DNA from: Ureibacillus galli
Lineage (GTDB): Bacteria; Bacillota; Bacilli; Bacillales_A; Planococcaceae
DNA length: 64,000 nt
Direction of reading: 5' to 3'
Assembly: GCF_014836845.1 (NCBI RefSeq)
Contig: NZ_JACSQA010000016.1
Location: 1 to 64,000 of the forward strand
The first letter of the stretch is position 1. The number at the start of each line of letters is the position of its first letter. This document shows, piece by piece, positions 35,946 through 48,470 of the stretch. Position numbers and translations under genes: made by a program. A model generated the notes under the pieces. That model saw nothing but the letters and a program-made list of their open reading frames with translations. It did not search any database and was not told where the DNA came from.

Positions 35946-38900
35946 TTGACAGGTCAACTAGTTCAGTACGGACAACACCGCCAGCGTAGAAGCTTTGCGC
36001 GTATTAAAGAGGTGCTGGAGCTTCCGAATTTAATTGAGATTCAAACAGCATCTTACGAGTGGTTCCTTGAAGAAGGGTTGCGTGAGATGTTCCGCGACAT
36101 TTCTCCAATCGAAGATTTTACAGGCAATCTTTCACTTGAATTCATCGATTATAGTTTAGGTGAACCTAAATATGATGTAGATGAATGTAAAGAACGCGAC
36201 GTTACTTATGCTGCACCATTGCGCGTAAAAGTACGTCTCCACAACAAAGAAACAGACGAAGTAAAAGAGCAAGACGTCTTCATGGGTGATTTCCCATTGA
36301 TGACAGAAACGGGCACATTTGTAATCAATGGTGCCGAACGTGTTATTGTTTCACAATTAGTTCGTTCTCCAAGCGTTTACTTCCACGATAAAACTGATAA
36401 AAATGGTAAAAAAGGCTTTGGTGCAACTGTTATTCCAAACCGCGGTGCTTGGTTAGAGTACGAAACTGATGCTAAAGATGTAGTTTATGTACGTATCGAT
36501 CGTACACGTAAACTTCCAGTAACAGTATTATTACGTGCTTTAGGGTTCGGTTCAGATCAAGAAATCATCGATATTCTTGGTGATAACGAGTATTTACGAA
36601 ACACGCTTGAAAAAGATAACACTGATAGCACTGAAAAAGCGTTATTAGAAATCTATGAGCGTCTTCGTCCGGGTGAACCACCAACAGTTGAAAGTGCAAA
36701 AAGCTTATTATATTCACGTTTCTTCGATGCTAAGCGTTATGATTTAGCAAACGTTGGACGTTATAAAATGAACAAAAAGCTTCACATTAAAAATCGTTTA
36801 TTCAATCAAACGGTTGCAGAAACTCTTGTTGATCCAGAAACAGGAGAAATTTTAGTTGAAAAAGGTACTACACTTGATCGTCGTACGTTAGACCGTATTA
36901 TTCCTTATCTTGAAAATGGAATTGGTTTCCGTACACTATCCCAAGTTGGTGGGGTACTTGAAGAAGATGTAACAGTTCAATCAATTAAAATTTTCGCGCC
37001 AAATGATGAAGCGCAAAAAGAAATCAATGTTATTTCAAACGCTTATGTTGATGAAGAAGTAAAAAATATCACACCAGCTGATGTGATCGCTTCAATGTCT
37101 TACTTCTTCAACTTATTACATGGTGTAGGAAATACAGATGATATCGACCACTTAGGTAACCGTCGCTTACGCTCAGTAGGTGAATTGTTACAAAACCAAT
37201 TCCGTATCGGTTTATCCCGTATGGAACGTGTTGTACGTGAACGTATGTCTATCAATGACACTGCGTCTATCGTACCTCAACAATTAATTAATATTCGTCC
37301 AGTAATTGCATCAATTAAAGAGTTCTTTGGTAGCTCTCAATTATCGCAATTTATGGACCAAACAAACCCGTTAGCTGAGTTAACTCACAAACGCCGTCTT
37401 TCTGCTTTAGGACCTGGTGGTTTAACACGTGAACGTGCAGGAATGGAAGTACGTGACGTTCACTACTCTCACTATGGCCGTATGTGTCCGATTGAGACTC
37501 CAGAGGGGCCGAACATCGGGTTAATTAACTCACTTTCTTCTTTTGCAAAAGTCAATAAATTTGGTTTCATTGAAACTCCATACCGTCGTGTTGATCCAGA
37601 AACTGGTCAAGTAACGGATCAAATTGACTACTTAACTGCTGACGAAGAAGATAATTATATTGTTGCGCAAGCGAACTCTAAGTTAAATCCAGATGGAACT
37701 TTCGCAAATGATGAAGTTTTAGGTCGTTTCCGTGGGGATAACACAGTGTTCAAAAAAGACCGTGTTGACTATATGGACGTTTCACCTAAACAAGTAGTAT
37801 CTGCTGCCACAGCGTGTATTCCGTTCTTAGAAAACGATGACTCTAACCGTGCACTTATGGGTGCGAACATGCAACGTCAAGCTGTTCCTTTATTAAACCC
37901 AGAAGCACCATTTGTTGGTACTGGAATGGAACACGTTAACGCTCGTGACTCAGGGGCTGCTGTAGTAAACAAATACCACGGTATTGTAGAACACGTGGAA
38001 GCACGTTCTATTCATGTACGTCGTATTGAAGAAATTGATGGTAAAGAAGTAAAAGGTGAATTAACGAAATACAAACTTCAAAAATTCACTCGTTCCAACC
38101 ATGGTACTTCAATTAACCAACGCCCAATCGTAAAAGTTGGCGATCGTGTTAAACCGAAGGACATTTTAGCTGATGGTCCATCAATGGAAAAAGGTGAACT
38201 TGCCCTTGGACGTAACGTTTTAGTTGCCTTCATGACATGGGAAGGGTTCAACTATGAAGATGCCGTTATTATGAATGAACGCTTAGTAAAAGACGATGTT
38301 TATACTTCTGTTCATATTGAAGAATATGAATCAGAATCTCGTGATACAAAATTAGGACCTGAAGAAATCACTCGTGATATTCCGAATGTCGGGGAAGATG
38401 CACTTCGCAACTTAGACGACCGTGGAATTATCCGTATTGGTGCTGAGGTTCGTGATGGCGATATTCTAGTAGGTAAAGTTACACCTAAAGGGGTAACGGA
38501 GTTAACTGCTGAAGAGCGTTTATTACATGCTATCTTCGGTGAGAAAGCTCGTGAAGTTCGTGATACTTCATTACGTGTGCCTCATGGTGCTGGCGGTATC
38601 GTTCTAGATGTTAAAGTCTTCAACCGTGAAGATGGCGATGAGTTACCACCAGGTGTTAACCAATTAGTTCGTGTTTATATTGTTCAAAAACGTAAAATCC
38701 GCGTTGGGGACAAAATGGCCGGACGTCACGGTAACAAAGGGGTAATTTCACGTATTTTACCTGAAGAAGATATGCCGTTTATGCCAGACGGAACTCCTGT
38801 TGATATCATGTTAAACCCACTTGGTGTACCATCTCGTATGAACATCGGACAAGTTTTAGAGCTTCACTTAGGTATGGCTGCTCGTTACTTAGGTCTTCAT

Positions 38901-39500
38901 ATGGCTACTCCAGTATTTGATGGAGCGAACGAAGAAGATGTATGGGAAACAATGGAAGAAGCAGGTATGAACCGTGACGGTAAAACAATTCTTTATGATG
39001 GTCGTTCGGGTGAACCATTCGACAACCGAGTTTCAGTTGGTATCATGTACATGATCAAATTAGCTCACATGGTTGACGATAAACTTCATGCTCGTTCAAC
39101 TGGACCTTACTCACTCGTTACGCAACAACCACTTGGTGGTAAAGCGCAATTTGGTGGTCAACGTTTCGGTGAGATGGAAGTATGGGCACTTGAAGCTTAC
39201 GGTGCTGCTTACACACTTCAAGAAATCTTAACGATTAAATCCGATGACGTTGTTGGTCGTGTGAAAACTTATGAAGCAATTGTAAAAGGTGAAAGTGTTC
39301 CAGAACCAGGCGTTCCAGAGTCTTTCAAAGTATTAATTAAAGAGCTTCAATCATTAGGCTTAGATGTAAAAATGTTAACAGTTAATGACGAAGAAGTTGA
39401 ACTACGTGATTTAGATGATGAAGATGAACTTCAACCAACAGATGCATTAAACATCTTACCAGCTAGTGAAAAAGAAGATGCAGTAGAATCAATGGAATAA
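35946..39500 (+). CDS. rpoB: RNA polymerase beta subunit
   Basis: 1184 aa. The TTG start (giving [16 protein letters not shown]) matches the Bacillus RpoB start and lies 8 nt after GAGGGGTG; a GTG nine bases earlier is less likely. The rifampicin pocket reads [20 protein letters not shown] followed by LSALGPGGL, with the key Gln, Asp, His, Arg and Ser residues all wild type. The C-terminal [18 protein letters not shown] block that joins beta-prime is intact. Confidence 0.96.
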   Translation: MTGQLVQYGQHRQRRSFARIKEVLELPNLIEIQTASYEWFLEEGLREMFRDISPIEDFTGNLSLEFIDYSLGEPKYDVDECKERDVTYAAPLRVKVRLHNKETDEVKEQDVFMGDFPLMTETGTFVINGAERVIVSQLVRSPSVYFHDKTDKNGKKGFGATVIPNRGAWLEYETDAKDVVYVRIDRTRKLPVTVLLRALGFGSDQEIIDILGDNEYLRNTLEKDNTDSTEKALLEIYERLRPGEPPTVESAKSLLYSRFFDAKRYDLANVGRYKMNKKLHIKNRLFNQTVAETLVDPETGEILVEKGTTLDRRTLDRIIPYLENGIGFRTLSQVGGVLEEDVTVQSIKIFAPNDEAQKEINVISNAYVDEEVKNITPADVIASMSYFFNLLHGVGNTDDIDHLGNRRLRSVGELLQNQFRIGLSRMERVVRERMSINDTASIVPQQLINIRPVIASIKEFFGSSQLSQFMDQTNPLAELTHKRRLSALGPGGLTRERAGMEVRDVHYSHYGRMCPIETPEGPNIGLINSLSSFAKVNKFGFIETPYRRVDPETGQVTDQIDYLTADEEDNYIVAQANSKLNPDGTFANDEVLGRFRGDNTVFKKDRVDYMDVSPKQVVSAATACIPFLENDDSNRALMGANMQRQAVPLLNPEAPFVGTGMEHVNARDSGAAVVNKYHGIVEHVEARSIHVRRIEEIDGKEVKGELTKYKLQKFTRSNHGTSINQRPIVKVGDRVKPKDILADGPSMEKGELALGRNVLVAFMTWEGFNYEDAVIMNERLVKDDVYTSVHIEEYESESRDTKLGPEEITRDIPNVGEDALRNLDDRGIIRIGAEVRDGDILVGKVTPKGVTELTAEERLLHAIFGEKAREVRDTSLRVPHGAGGIVLDVKVFNREDGDELPPGVNQLVRVYIVQKRKIRVGDKMAGRHGNKGVISRILPEEDMPFMPDGTPVDIMLNPLGVPSRMNIGQVLELHLGMAARYLGLHMATPVFDGANEEDVWETMEEAGMNRDGKTILYDGRSGEPFDNRVSVGIMYMIKLAHMVDDKLHARSTGPYSLVTQQPLGGKAQFGGQRFGEMEVWALEAYGAAYTLQEILTIKSDDVVGRVKTYEAIVKGESVPEPGVPESFKVLIKELQSLGLDVKMLTVNDEEVELRDLDDEDELQPTDALNILPASEKEDAVESME

Positions 39501-39511
39501 TTATAATAATC

Positions 39512-39539
39512 GGGCAGGAGAAATCATTTCTGCCTGCCC
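39512..39539 (+). ncRNA. Strong hairpin between rpoB and rpoC without U-tract
   Basis: GGGCAGG pairs with CCTGCCC and the inner AGAAA with TTTCT, with one bulged G. ATTATTTAAAT follows instead of a U-run. More likely an RNA processing or stabilising element than a terminator, since rpoC needs read-through. Confidence 0.55.
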
Positions 39540-39625
39540 ATTATTTAAATACATTATTAATTTTTAAAATTAATGTTGAGCTTCGGAAAGTCTCAGAGGA
39601 CTTATACTAAAGGGAGGTAGGCTCC

Positions 39626-42600
39626 TTGATAGATGTTAATGAATTTGAATATATGAAAATCGGTTTAGCTTCACCGGATAAGATTCGTTCATGGTCATAT
39701 GGAGAAGTAAAAAAACCTGAAACTATTAACTATCGTACTTTAAAACCAGAAAAAGATGGTCTGTTCTGTGAACGTATTTTCGGACCTACAAAAGACTGGG
39801 AATGTCACTGTGGTAAATACAAACGTGTTCGCTATAAAGGCGTAGTTTGTGACCGTTGTGGTGTAGAAGTTACTCGTGCAAAAGTTCGCCGTGAACGTAT
39901 GGGGCATATTGAACTTGCAGCACCTGTATCTCATATTTGGTACTTCAAAGGAATTCCAAGCCGTATGGGACTTATCCTTGATATGTCTCCACGTGCATTG
40001 GAAGAAGTGATTTACTTTGCATCATACGTTGTAATCGAAGCTGGTGATTCTAGCTTAGATAAAAAACAACTTTTATCTGAAAAGGAATACCGTGCATACC
40101 GTGAAAAATTCGGTAATAGCTTCGAAGCAGCAATGGGTGCAGAAGCAATTAAAAAACTTCTTGAACAAATCGACTTAGAAGAAGAAACAACTTCTTTAAA
40201 AGAAGAGTTGAAAACTGCTCAAGGTCAACGTCGCACTCGTGCAATCAAACGCCTTGAAGTAATCGAATCATTCCGTAACTCTGGTAACAAGCCAGAATGG
40301 ATGATTTTAGACGTACTTCCAGTAATTCCACCAGAGCTTCGTCCGATGGTGCAATTAGATGGTGGCCGTTTTGCTACTTCTGACTTGAACGATTTATATC
40401 GTCGAGTAATTAACCGTAACAACCGTTTAAAACGTCTACTTGACCTTGGTGCTCCAAGCATTATTGTTCAAAACGAAAAACGTATGTTACAAGAAGCGGT
40501 TGACGCATTAATTGATAATGGTCGTCGTGGTCGTCCTGTTACAGGACCTGGTAACCGTCCTTTAAAATCCCTATCACATATGTTAAAGGGGAAACAAGGT
40601 CGTTTCCGTCAAAACTTACTTGGTAAACGTGTAGACTATTCTGGTCGTTCCGTTATCGTAGTAGGTCCAAACTTAAAAATGTACCAATGTGGTCTTCCAA
40701 AAGAAATGGCGATCGAGTTATTCAAGCCTTTCGTTATGAAAGAACTTGTTGAACGTGGTCTAGCTCATAACATTAAAAGTGCAAAACGTAAAATTGAGCG
40801 TATGCACAATGAAGTATGGGACGTTTTAGAAGATGTCATCCGTGAACATCCAGTGTTACTTAACCGTGCACCGACTCTTCACAGACTTGGTATTCAAGCA
40901 TTCGAGCCTACATTAGTAGAAGGTCGTGCGATTCGTTTACACCCATTAGTATGTACAGCATACAATGCTGACTTCGATGGTGACCAAATGGCGGTCCACG
41001 TTCCATTATCAGCTGAAGCACAAGCAGAAGCTCGTTTACTTATGTTAGCAGCTCAAAACATCTTAAACCCGAAAGATGGTAAACCAGTTGTTACTCCATC
41101 TCAAGATATGGTATTAGGTAACTATTACTTAACGCTTGAGCGTGCAGGTGCTCGCGGTGAAGGTTCTGTATTCTATGGTACTGACGAAGTATTAATTGCA
41201 TACCAAACTGGTAATGTACATTTACACACTCGTATTGCTGTAAAGGCAAGTTCATTAAATAACCCTACGTTTACAGAAGAACAAAATAAACAGTTCTTAT
41301 TAACAACAGTAGGTAAGGTAATTTTCAACGAAATTCTTCCTGAATCATTCCCTTATATTAATGAACCGACAGCTGTGAATTTAGAACAAAAAACACCTGA
41401 GAAATACTTCACAACGTTAACAATTGATGAAGAAACATTAAAAGAACTAGAGGCAACGGAAGGTTACAATGATCTTTCAGAAAGTGAAAAAGTAGAAGCG
41501 CAACGTCAAGCTGTGTTACAAAAACACTTTGCTTCTGTTAAAACAATTAGCCCATTCCGTAAAAAATTCTTAGGAAATATCATTGCGGAAGTATTTAAAC
41601 GATTCCATATTACAGAAACGTCTAAAATGCTTGACCGTATGAAAGACTTAGGATTTAAATATTCAACTAAAGCTGGTATTACGGTTGCTATCTCAGATAT
41701 CGTTGTATTACCTGAAAAAGTTGAAATTTTAGAAGAAGCACAGAAAAAAGTAGATAAAGTAATGGTTCAATTCCGCCGTGGTTTAATTACGGAAGAAGAA
41801 CGTTATGATCGTGTTATCTCAAGTTGGTCTGCTGCCAAAGATGAAATTCAGTCTAAACTGATGGACTCTTTACCGGATACAAACCCAATCTTCATGATGA
41901 GTGACTCCGGTGCCCGTGGTAACGCATCTAACTTTACGCAACTTGCGGGTATGCGTGGATTAATGGCCAACCCAGCTGGACGTATCATTGAACTTCCAAT
42001 CAAATCTTCATTCCGTGAAGGTTTAACAGTATTGGAATACTTCATCTCTACTCACGGTGCTCGTAAAGGTTTAGCCGATACAGCATTAAAAACTGCGGAC
42101 TCAGGTTACTTAACTCGTCGTTTAGTAGACGTTGCCCAAGATGTCATCGTACGTGAAGACGATTGTGGTACTGACCGTGGCTTAACAATCGGTGCTTTAA
42201 TGGAAGGTACTGAAGTAATTGAAACTTTAGAAGAGCGTATTATTGGTCGTCATACGAAGAAAACAATTCGTCACCCAGAAACAGGTGCGGTTATTTTAGA
42301 GCGTGATCAATTAATTACTCAAGATGCAGCTCGTGAAATTGAAGATGCTGGCATTAAAGAAGTGACAATTCGTTCTGCATTCACATGTAATACAAAACAT
42401 GGCGTATGTAAAAAATGTTATGGTATCAACTTAGCAACTGGTGAAGAGGTTGAAGTAGGTGAAGCGGTAGGTATTATCGCTGCTCAATCAATCGGTGAAC
42501 CAGGTACACAGTTAACAATGCGTACATTCCATACAGGTGGGGTTGCTGGTAACGATATTACACAAGGTCTTCCACGTATTCAGGAGATTTTCGAAGCTCG

Positions 42601-43309
42601 TAATCCTAAAGGGCAATCTGTTATCTCTGAAATTTCAGGTACTGTTTCTGAGATTGAAGAAATTCGTGAAGGCTTAAAAGAAATTACAATCCAAGGTGAA
42701 ATCGAAACACGTAAGTACCAAGCGCCGTACAACGCTCGCTTAAAAGTACAATTAGGTGATGCGATTAAACCTGGTCAAGTTTTAACTGAAGGTTCTATCG
42801 ATCCAAAACAATTATTAAAAGTTAAGGACGTAGCAACTGTTCAAGAATATTTATTAAAAGAAGTGCAAAAAGTATACCGTATGCAAGGGGTAGAAATTGG
42901 AGACAAACATATCGAAGTAATGGTACGACAAATGCTTCGTAAAGTTCGTGTTATTGAAGCGGGTGATACGGAGTTATTACCAGGTTCATTACTTGATATC
43001 CACCAATTCACTGAAGCAAATAAGGATGCGATTATTAACGGTAAAGTTCCTGCAACTTGTCGTCCTGTCATCCTTGGTATTACAAAAGCATCTCTTGAAA
43101 CAGAATCATTCTTATCCGCTGCATCGTTCCAAGAAACAACTCGTGTATTAACGGATGCTGCTATTAAAGGTAAACGTGATGAGCTTCTTGGTCTGAAAGA
43201 AAATGTTATTATCGGTAAACTAGTTCCGGCTGGTACTGGTATGCAACGTTATCGTCAGATTCGTATTGAGGAAACAGAAGCGGTAGAAGAATTGACATCT
43301 GCAGAATAA
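39626..43309 (+). CDS. rpoC: RNA polymerase beta-prime subunit
   Basis: 1227 aa. The start is TTG, placed by GGGAGGTAGG. The N-terminal zinc finger ([20 protein letters not shown], about 60-79), the catalytic [12 protein letters not shown] (about 447-458) with three Mg-binding Asp, the bridge and trigger regions, and the second zinc site ([13 protein letters not shown]) are intact. A segment at about 585-650 is longer than in B. subtilis RpoC (acidic insert with [18 protein letters not shown]), possibly lineage-specific. Confidence 0.96.
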   Translation: MIDVNEFEYMKIGLASPDKIRSWSYGEVKKPETINYRTLKPEKDGLFCERIFGPTKDWECHCGKYKRVRYKGVVCDRCGVEVTRAKVRRERMGHIELAAPVSHIWYFKGIPSRMGLILDMSPRALEEVIYFASYVVIEAGDSSLDKKQLLSEKEYRAYREKFGNSFEAAMGAEAIKKLLEQIDLEEETTSLKEELKTAQGQRRTRAIKRLEVIESFRNSGNKPEWMILDVLPVIPPELRPMVQLDGGRFATSDLNDLYRRVINRNNRLKRLLDLGAPSIIVQNEKRMLQEAVDALIDNGRRGRPVTGPGNRPLKSLSHMLKGKQGRFRQNLLGKRVDYSGRSVIVVGPNLKMYQCGLPKEMAIELFKPFVMKELVERGLAHNIKSAKRKIERMHNEVWDVLEDVIREHPVLLNRAPTLHRLGIQAFEPTLVEGRAIRLHPLVCTAYNADFDGDQMAVHVPLSAEAQAEARLLMLAAQNILNPKDGKPVVTPSQDMVLGNYYLTLERAGARGEGSVFYGTDEVLIAYQTGNVHLHTRIAVKASSLNNPTFTEEQNKQFLLTTVGKVIFNEILPESFPYINEPTAVNLEQKTPEKYFTTLTIDEETLKELEATEGYNDLSESEKVEAQRQAVLQKHFASVKTISPFRKKFLGNIIAEVFKRFHITETSKMLDRMKDLGFKYSTKAGITVAISDIVVLPEKVEILEEAQKKVDKVMVQFRRGLITEEERYDRVISSWSAAKDEIQSKLMDSLPDTNPIFMMSDSGARGNASNFTQLAGMRGLMANPAGRIIELPIKSSFREGLTVLEYFISTHGARKGLADTALKTADSGYLTRRLVDVAQDVIVREDDCGTDRGLTIGALMEGTEVIETLEERIIGRHTKKTIRHPETGAVILERDQLITQDAAREIEDAGIKEVTIRSAFTCNTKHGVCKKCYGINLATGEEVEVGEAVGIIAAQSIGEPGTQLTMRTFHTGGVAGNDITQGLPRIQEIFEARNPKGQSVISEISGTVSEIEEIREGLKEITIQGEIETRKYQAPYNARLKVQLGDAIKPGQVLTEGSIDPKQLLKVKDVATVQEYLLKEVQKVYRMQGVEIGDKHIEVMVRQMLRKVRVIEAGDTELLPGSLLDIHQFTEANKDAIINGKVPATCRPVILGITKASLETESFLSAASFQETTRVLTDAAIKGKRDELLGLKENVIIGKLVPAGTGMQRYRQIRIEETEAVEELTSAE

Positions 43310-43336
43310 ATATACAATTCAAATGTATATTGATAT

Positions 43337-43380
43337 AAAAATCCCCCGGGAGAAGACAATTCTCCCGGAAGGATTTTATA
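43337..43380 (+). terminator. Terminator after rpoC
   Basis: CCGGGAGAA-GACAA-TTCTCCCGG with an outer AAAATCC/GGATTTT helix, followed by AT-rich DNA. Confidence 0.85.
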
Positions 43381-43387
43381 AAAATAT

Positions 43388-43416
43388 TTGACAGTTTAAA
43401 TTGATAGTGTTAATAT
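43388..43416 (+). promoter_or_regulatory. Sigma-A promoter of ybxF-rpsL-rpsG-fusA
   Basis: Perfect TTGACA (43388-43393), 17-bp spacer, TAATAT (43411-43416). GACAGTT (43391-43397) and AACTGTC (43434-43440) form an inverted repeat around the -10. Confidence 0.75.
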
Positions 43417-43461
43417 ACTTAAGGTTGATAGTTAACTGTCTGTACTTTGGAGGATATGAAA

Positions 43462-43713
43462 ATGTCTTATGAAAGAGTAGAACAGGCTAGTAAAACAATC
43501 ATAGGTACAAAGCAAGCAGTGAAAGCAATCCGCGCTGGTCAAGTTATAGAGCTTTTTGTAGCACTTGATGCAGACAGTTGGGTAACCGATCCAGTAATTG
43601 TTCTTGCGAAAGAAGTCGGCGTACCAGTGAGTCTCGTCGAGTCTAAAAAAGAACTTGGCAAAGCTTGTGGTATTCATGTTGGAGCTGCGGTTGTTGCAAT
43701 TACTGCAAGATAG
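43462..43713 (+). CDS. ybxF: L7Ae-family kink-turn RNA-binding protein YbxF
   Basis: 83 aa. The start MSYERVEQA lies 8 nt after GGAGG; the two in-frame ATGs upstream overlap or precede that site. The L7Ae fold is shown by [14 protein letters not shown] (about 13-26) and the closing [16 protein letters not shown] (about 65-80). B. subtilis YbxF binds K-turn RNA; its cellular role is open. It begins the str operon. Confidence 0.92.
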   Translation: MSYERVEQASKTIIGTKQAVKAIRAGQVIELFVALDADSWVTDPVIVLAKEVGVPVSLVESKKELGKACGIHVGAAVVAITAR

Positions 43714-43808
43714 TTTTTGTGTAAAAAACACAAAGACTTTGTTTTTACCCTAAAAATGAACCACCTGGATGTGTGGTATTAAGGAATAAATGAAGGGAGG
43801 AAAAACCG

Positions 43809-44228
43809 ATGCCTACAATTAACCAATTGGTACGTAAGCCTCGTAAATCCAAAGTAACGAAATCAAATTCACCAGCGTTAAACAAGGGATATAACAGCTT
43901 TAAAAAATCTTTAACAGATGTTAATTCTCCTCAAAAACGTGGGGTTTGTACTCGTGTTGGTACTATGACACCTAAAAAACCAAACTCAGCGTTACGTAAA
44001 TATGCTCGTGTACGCTTAACTAACCAAATCGAAGTTACAGCTTACATTCCTGGTGAAGGTCACAACTTACAAGAACACAGCGTAGTATTAATCCGCGGTG
44101 GACGTGTAAAAGACTTACCAGGGGTACGTTACCATATCGTACGTGGTGCTCTTGATACTGCTGGTGTAAACGGCCGTATGCAATCTCGTTCTCTATATGG
44201 TACAAAACGTCCAAAAGAGAAAAAATAA
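43809..44228 (+). CDS. rpsL: 30S ribosomal protein S12
   Basis: 139 aa uS12, decoding-centre protein. Streptomycin-related positions are wild type: Lys in [17 protein letters not shown] (about 51-67) and in [13 protein letters not shown] (about 97-109). GGGAGG precedes the ATG. Confidence 0.95.
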   Translation: MPTINQLVRKPRKSKVTKSNSPALNKGYNSFKKSLTDVNSPQKRGVCTRVGTMTPKKPNSALRKYARVRLTNQIEVTAYIPGEGHNLQEHSVVLIRGGRVKDLPGVRYHIVRGALDTAGVNGRMQSRSLYGTKRPKEKK

Positions 44229-44287
44229 TTTAATTGCTTGAAATAAATGTATGCCTTTTTCGTCGTAATGGGTTTTGAATTATTTAA

Positions 44288-44297
44288 CGTGCGCACG
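44288..44297. repeat. GC-rich 10-bp palindrome between rpsL and rpsG
   Basis: CGTGCGCACG is a perfect palindrome in an otherwise AT-rich spacer. It may be part of an mRNA fold in the S12-S7 spacer, a known S7-binding region in E. coli; no function is established here. Confidence 0.35.
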
Positions 44298-44371
44298 GTT
44301 CATAATCCAAACGAAATAAAAGAGCGACTTGATACTATAAAAATAGATAATCGTTGAAAGGAGGAAAACAC

Positions 44372-44842
44372 ATGCCTCGTAAAGGTCCTGTTTCCAAACG
44401 TGACGTGTTACCAGATCCAATTTATAATTCAAAACTAGTAACTCGTTTAATCAATAAAATGATGATTGATGGTAAAAGAGGTACTTCTCAAAAGATCTTA
44501 TACGGTGCGTTCGAATTAGTAAAAGAACGTTCTGGTAAAGATCCAATCGAAGTATTTGAAGCTGCATTAAATAACGTAATGCCAGTTCTTGAAGTACGTG
44601 CTCGCCGTGTTGGTGGTTCTAACTACCAAGTACCGGTTGAAGTTCGTCCAGAACGTCGTATTACTTTAGGTCTTCGTTATTTAGTTAACTATTCTCGTCT
44701 TCGTGGTGAAAAAACGATGGAAGAACGTTTAGCTAACGAAATTCTTGATGCATCTAACAACACTGGTGCTTCAGTGAAAAAACGCGAAGATATGCATAAA
44801 ATGGCAGAAGCAAACAAAGCATTCGCACACTATCGTTGGTAA
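44372..44842 (+). CDS. rpsG: 30S ribosomal protein S7
   Basis: 156 aa uS7, assembly starter of the 30S head. [20 protein letters not shown] at the start is canonical; the ATG follows AAAGGAGG by 8 nt, and the in-frame ORF that begins at 44354 overlaps that site. [20 protein letters not shown] (about 76-95) is conserved. Confidence 0.95.
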   Translation: MPRKGPVSKRDVLPDPIYNSKLVTRLINKMMIDGKRGTSQKILYGAFELVKERSGKDPIEVFEAALNNVMPVLEVRARRVGGSNYQVPVEVRPERRITLGLRYLVNYSRLRGEKTMEERLANEILDASNNTGASVKKREDMHKMAEANKAFAHYRW

Positions 44843-44934
44843 TTTAGACTACGTGCTAGCTGTTAGCTAGTACGTAGGTTTAAATATATATTCAACAATT
44901 AGTCGAAACCCAATATGGAAGGAGAAAATTTCCT

Positions 44935-47013
44935 ATGAAACGCGAATTCTCACTAGAGAATACACGTAATATTGGGATCATGGCTCATATTGATGCTGGT
45001 AAAACAACAACAACTGAGCGTATCCTTTATTACACTGGTAAGATTCACAAAATCGGTGAAACTCACGAAGGTGCTTCTCAAATGGACTGGATGGAGCAAG
45101 AACAAGAACGTGGTATTACAATCACTTCTGCTGCGACAACAGCTCAATGGAAAGGTAACCGCGTAAACATCATCGACACACCAGGACACGTAGACTTCAC
45201 TGTAGAAGTTGAACGTTCATTACGTGTACTTGATGGTGCAGTAACAGTACTTGATGCTCAATCTGGTGTTGAGCCACAAACTGAAACTGTATGGCGTCAA
45301 GCTACAACTTATGGTGTTCCTCGTATCGTTTTTGTTAACAAAATGGATAAAATCGGTGCGGATTTCTTGTACTCAGTGAATACTCTTCACGATCGTTTAC
45401 AAGCAAACGCTCACCCAATTCAATTACCAATCGGTGCTGAGGATGAATTCGAAGCAATTATCGATTTAGTTGAAATGAAAGCTACATTCTATGGAGACGA
45501 CCTTGGTACTAGTATCGAGGAACGTGAAATTCCTGAAGAATATAAAGCACAAGCTGAAGAATACCGTGAAAAATTAATTGAAGCGGTAGCTGAACTTGAT
45601 GAAGAGCTTATGGAGAAATACTTCGCAGGTGAAGAAATCACTAAAGAAGAGCTTAAAGCTGGTATCCGTAAAGCAACTTTATCAGTAGAGTTCTACCCAG
45701 TTCTTTGTGGTACTGCATTCAAAAACAAAGGTGTTCAATTAATGCTTGATGCTGTAATTGATTACTTACCAGCTCCAACTGACGTTGAAGCGATTAAAGG
45801 TGTAGACCCTGATACTGGTGAAGAAATCGTTCGTCATTCAAGTGATGATGAGCCATTCTCTGCATTAGCATTTAAAGTTATGACTGACCCTTATGTTGGT
45901 AAATTAACTTTCTTCCGTGTGTACTCTGGTATTTTAGAATCAGGTTCATACGTACAAAACTCTACAAAAGGTAAGCGTGAACGTGTTGGACGTATCCTTC
46001 AAATGCACGCTAACTCTCGTGAAGAAATTTCAAAAGTTTACGCGGGAGATATCGCAGCTGCTGTAGGTCTTAAAGATACAACAACTGGTGACACTTTATG
46101 TGACGAGAAAAATCTTGTTATCTTAGAGTCTATGGAATTCCCAGAACCAGTTATTGATTTATCATTAGAACCAAAATCAAAAGCTGACCAAGATAAAATG
46201 AGCCAAGCTTTACAAAAGCTTCAAGAAGAAGATCCAACATTCCGTGCATACACAAACCAAGAAACTGGCCAAACAATTATTTCTGGTATGGGTGAACTTC
46301 ACCTTGATATCATTGTTGACCGTATGAAACGTGAATTCAAAGTTGAAGCTAACGTAGGTGCTCCACAAGTTTCTTACCGTGAAACATTCCGTGGTTCAGC
46401 TCAAGTTGAAGGTAAATTCGTTCGCCAATCTGGTGGTCGTGGTCAATTCGGTCACGTTTGGATTGAATTCTCTCCAAACGAAGAAGGTAAAGGATTCGAA
46501 TTCGAAAACGCAATCGTTGGTGGGGTAGTTCCTCGTGAATATATCCCAGCAGTAGAAGCTGGTTTAAGAGACGCTCTTGAAAATGGTGTACTTGCTGGTT
46601 TCCCATTAATCGATATTAAAGCGAAATTATTCGATGGATCTTACCATGACGTTGACTCCAACGAGATGGCGTTCAAAATCGCTGCTTCTATGGCACTTAA
46701 AAACGCAGTTTCTAAATGTAACCCAGTTCTTTTAGAGCCTGTAATGAAAGTAGAAGTAGTAATTCCTGAAGAATATCTTGGGGATATCATGGGTAACATT
46801 ACTTCTCGCCGTGGACGTGTAGAAGGTATGGAAGCTCGTGGTAATGCTCAAGTTGTTCGTGCAATGGTTCCACTTTCTGAAATGTTCGGATATGCGACTA
46901 CTTTACGTTCTGCTACTCAAGGTCGTGGTGTATTCTCAATGGTATTCGATCACTATGAAGAAGTGCCAAAATCAATTGCTGAAGATATCATCAAAAAAAA
47001 TAAAGGTGAATAA
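44935..47013 (+). CDS. fusA: Elongation factor G
   Basis: 692 aa translocase GTPase. G1 [15 protein letters not shown] (about 17-31), G3 DTPGHVDF (about 82-89), G4 NKMDK (about 136-140) are intact, and domains II-V follow to the normal length. AAGGAG precedes the ATG. Third gene of the str operon. Confidence 0.96.
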   Translation: MKREFSLENTRNIGIMAHIDAGKTTTTERILYYTGKIHKIGETHEGASQMDWMEQEQERGITITSAATTAQWKGNRVNIIDTPGHVDFTVEVERSLRVLDGAVTVLDAQSGVEPQTETVWRQATTYGVPRIVFVNKMDKIGADFLYSVNTLHDRLQANAHPIQLPIGAEDEFEAIIDLVEMKATFYGDDLGTSIEEREIPEEYKAQAEEYREKLIEAVAELDEELMEKYFAGEEITKEELKAGIRKATLSVEFYPVLCGTAFKNKGVQLMLDAVIDYLPAPTDVEAIKGVDPDTGEEIVRHSSDDEPFSALAFKVMTDPYVGKLTFFRVYSGILESGSYVQNSTKGKRERVGRILQMHANSREEISKVYAGDIAAAVGLKDTTTGDTLCDEKNLVILESMEFPEPVIDLSLEPKSKADQDKMSQALQKLQEEDPTFRAYTNQETGQTIISGMGELHLDIIVDRMKREFKVEANVGAPQVSYRETFRGSAQVEGKFVRQSGGRGQFGHVWIEFSPNEEGKGFEFENAIVGGVVPREYIPAVEAGLRDALENGVLAGFPLIDIKAKLFDGSYHDVDSNEMAFKIAASMALKNAVSKCNPVLLEPVMKVEVVIPEEYLGDIMGNITSRRGRVEGMEARGNAQVVRAMVPLSEMFGYATTLRSATQGRGVFSMVFDHYEEVPKSIAEDIIKKNKGE

Positions 47014-47042
47014 TTGAAATTTCATCTTGTATCAAGTATAAA
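47014..47042 (+). promoter_or_regulatory. Candidate internal promoter of tuf
   Basis: TTGAAA (47014-47019), 17-bp spacer, TATAAA (47037-47042), starting right after the fusA stop codon. An extra promoter would explain the high EF-Tu level relative to EF-G. Confidence 0.6.
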
Positions 47043-47063
47043 TAATTTGTAAGCTATGATTGA

Positions 47064-47091
47064 CTGGCTGAGAAGGGCCCTTATCAGCCAG
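47064..47091 (+). ncRNA. Near-perfect 28-nt hairpin in the tuf leader
   Basis: CTGGCTGA-G-AAGGG is followed at once by CCCTT-A-TCAGCCAG, 13 of 14 pairs matched. No U-tract follows. Probable mRNA processing or stability element of the fusA-tuf spacer. Confidence 0.5.
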
Positions 47092-47142
47092 CAGTTATAA
47101 CATAAAAAAATAATAAAAACACATATTAGGAGGCTAACTCTA

Positions 47143-48330
47143 ATGGCTAAAGAAAAATTTGACCGTTCGAAAACGCATGCTAACATTGGTACAATCGGAC
47201 ACGTTGACCATGGTAAAACTACATTAACTGCTGCAATCGCTACTGTTCTTTCTAAAAAAATGGGTGGGGAAGCAAAATCATACGCTGATATCGATAACGC
47301 TCCAGAAGAAAAAGAACGTGGTATCACAATCAACACTTCTCACGTAGAATATGAAACTGAAACTCGTCACTATGCACACGTTGACTGCCCAGGACACGCT
47401 GACTATGTTAAAAACATGATCACTGGTGCTGCTCAAATGGACGGCGGTATCTTAGTAGTATCTGCTGCTGATGGCCCAATGCCACAAACTCGTGAACACA
47501 TCCTTTTATCACGTCAAGTAGGTGTACCTTACTTAGTAGTATTCTTAAACAAATGTGATATGGTTGACGACGAAGAACTATTAGAATTAGTTGAAATGGA
47601 AGTACGTGACTTATTATCTGAGTACGATTTCCCTGGAGACGATCTTCCAGTAATCAAAGGTTCTGCTCTTAAAGCTCTTGAAGGTGAACCAGAATGGGAA
47701 GAAAAAATCATCGAATTAATGGACGCTGTAGATAACTACATCCCAACTCCAGAACGTCAAACTGACAAACCATTCATGATGCCTGTTGAGGACGTATTCT
47801 CAATTACAGGTCGTGGTACAGTTGCTACTGGTCGTGTAGAACGCGGACAAGTAAAAGTTGGTGACGTTGTAGACATCATCGGTTTAGTTGAAGAACCAAA
47901 ATCAACTACTGTAACTGGTGTTGAAATGTTCCGTAAATTATTAGACTATGCTGAAGCTGGTGACAACATCGGTGCTTTACTTCGTGGTGTTGCTCGTGAA
48001 GAAGTACAACGTGGTCAAGTATTAGCTAAACCAGGCTCAATCACTCCACACACTACTTTCAAAGCTGAAGTTTATGTATTATCAAAAGAAGAAGGTGGAC
48101 GTCACACTCCATTCTTCTCAAACTACCGTCCTCAGTTCTACTTCCGTACAACTGACGTAACTGGTGTTATTAACTTACCTGAAGGCGTAGAAATGGTAAT
48201 GCCTGGTGACAACATCGAAATGAACGTTGAATTAATCTCTCCAATCGCTCTTGAAGAAGGTACTAAATTCTCTATCCGTGAGGGTGGACGTACTGTTGGA
48301 GCTGGAGTAGTAGCTTCAATCCAAAAATAA
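47143..48330 (+). CDS. tuf: Elongation factor Tu
   Basis: 395 aa GTPase that brings aminoacyl-tRNA to the ribosome. G1 [11 protein letters not shown] (about 18-28), G3 DCPGHADY (about 81-88), G4 NKCD (about 136-139) are intact, and the kirromycin/GE2270 region looks normal. The ribosome site is TAGGAGGC. Last gene of the str operon; a strong terminator follows. Confidence 0.96.
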   Translation: MAKEKFDRSKTHANIGTIGHVDHGKTTLTAAIATVLSKKMGGEAKSYADIDNAPEEKERGITINTSHVEYETETRHYAHVDCPGHADYVKNMITGAAQMDGGILVVSAADGPMPQTREHILLSRQVGVPYLVVFLNKCDMVDDEELLELVEMEVRDLLSEYDFPGDDLPVIKGSALKALEGEPEWEEKIIELMDAVDNYIPTPERQTDKPFMMPVEDVFSITGRGTVATGRVERGQVKVGDVVDIIGLVEEPKSTTVTGVEMFRKLLDYAEAGDNIGALLRGVAREEVQRGQVLAKPGSITPHTTFKAEVYVLSKEEGGRHTPFFSNYRPQFYFRTTDVTGVINLPEGVEMVMPGDNIEMNVELISPIALEEGTKFSIREGGRTVGAGVVASIQK

Positions 48331-48354
48331 TTTTAGCCTAGCTAAATCCTTTGA

Positions 48355-48390
48355 CCAATTCGTGGGGACGCCTACGAATTGGTTTTTTTT
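48355..48390 (+). terminator. Terminator of the str operon
   Basis: CCAATTCGT pairs perfectly with ACGAATTGG and is followed by eight T residues. Confidence 0.92.
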
Positions 48391-48421
48391 AACCTTTTAT
48401 AAATGAAAGGGGTGTAGTAGG

Positions 48422-48450
48422 TTCAAACTAGGCCGAACAAATGTTACAAT
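48422..48450 (+). promoter_or_regulatory. Sigma-A promoter of the Bce-type regulator pair
   Basis: TTCAAA (48422-48427), 17-bp spacer, TACAAT (48445-48450), 20 nt before the start codon. Confidence 0.6.
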
Positions 48451-48470
48451 GATGGAAAAGGAGGATGATT

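Noticed and set aside
47022-47336. 104-codon minus-strand ORF across the fusA-tuf spacer
   Set aside because: It overlaps the start of tuf in antisense, has no ribosome site, and covers the tuf promoter and hairpin.
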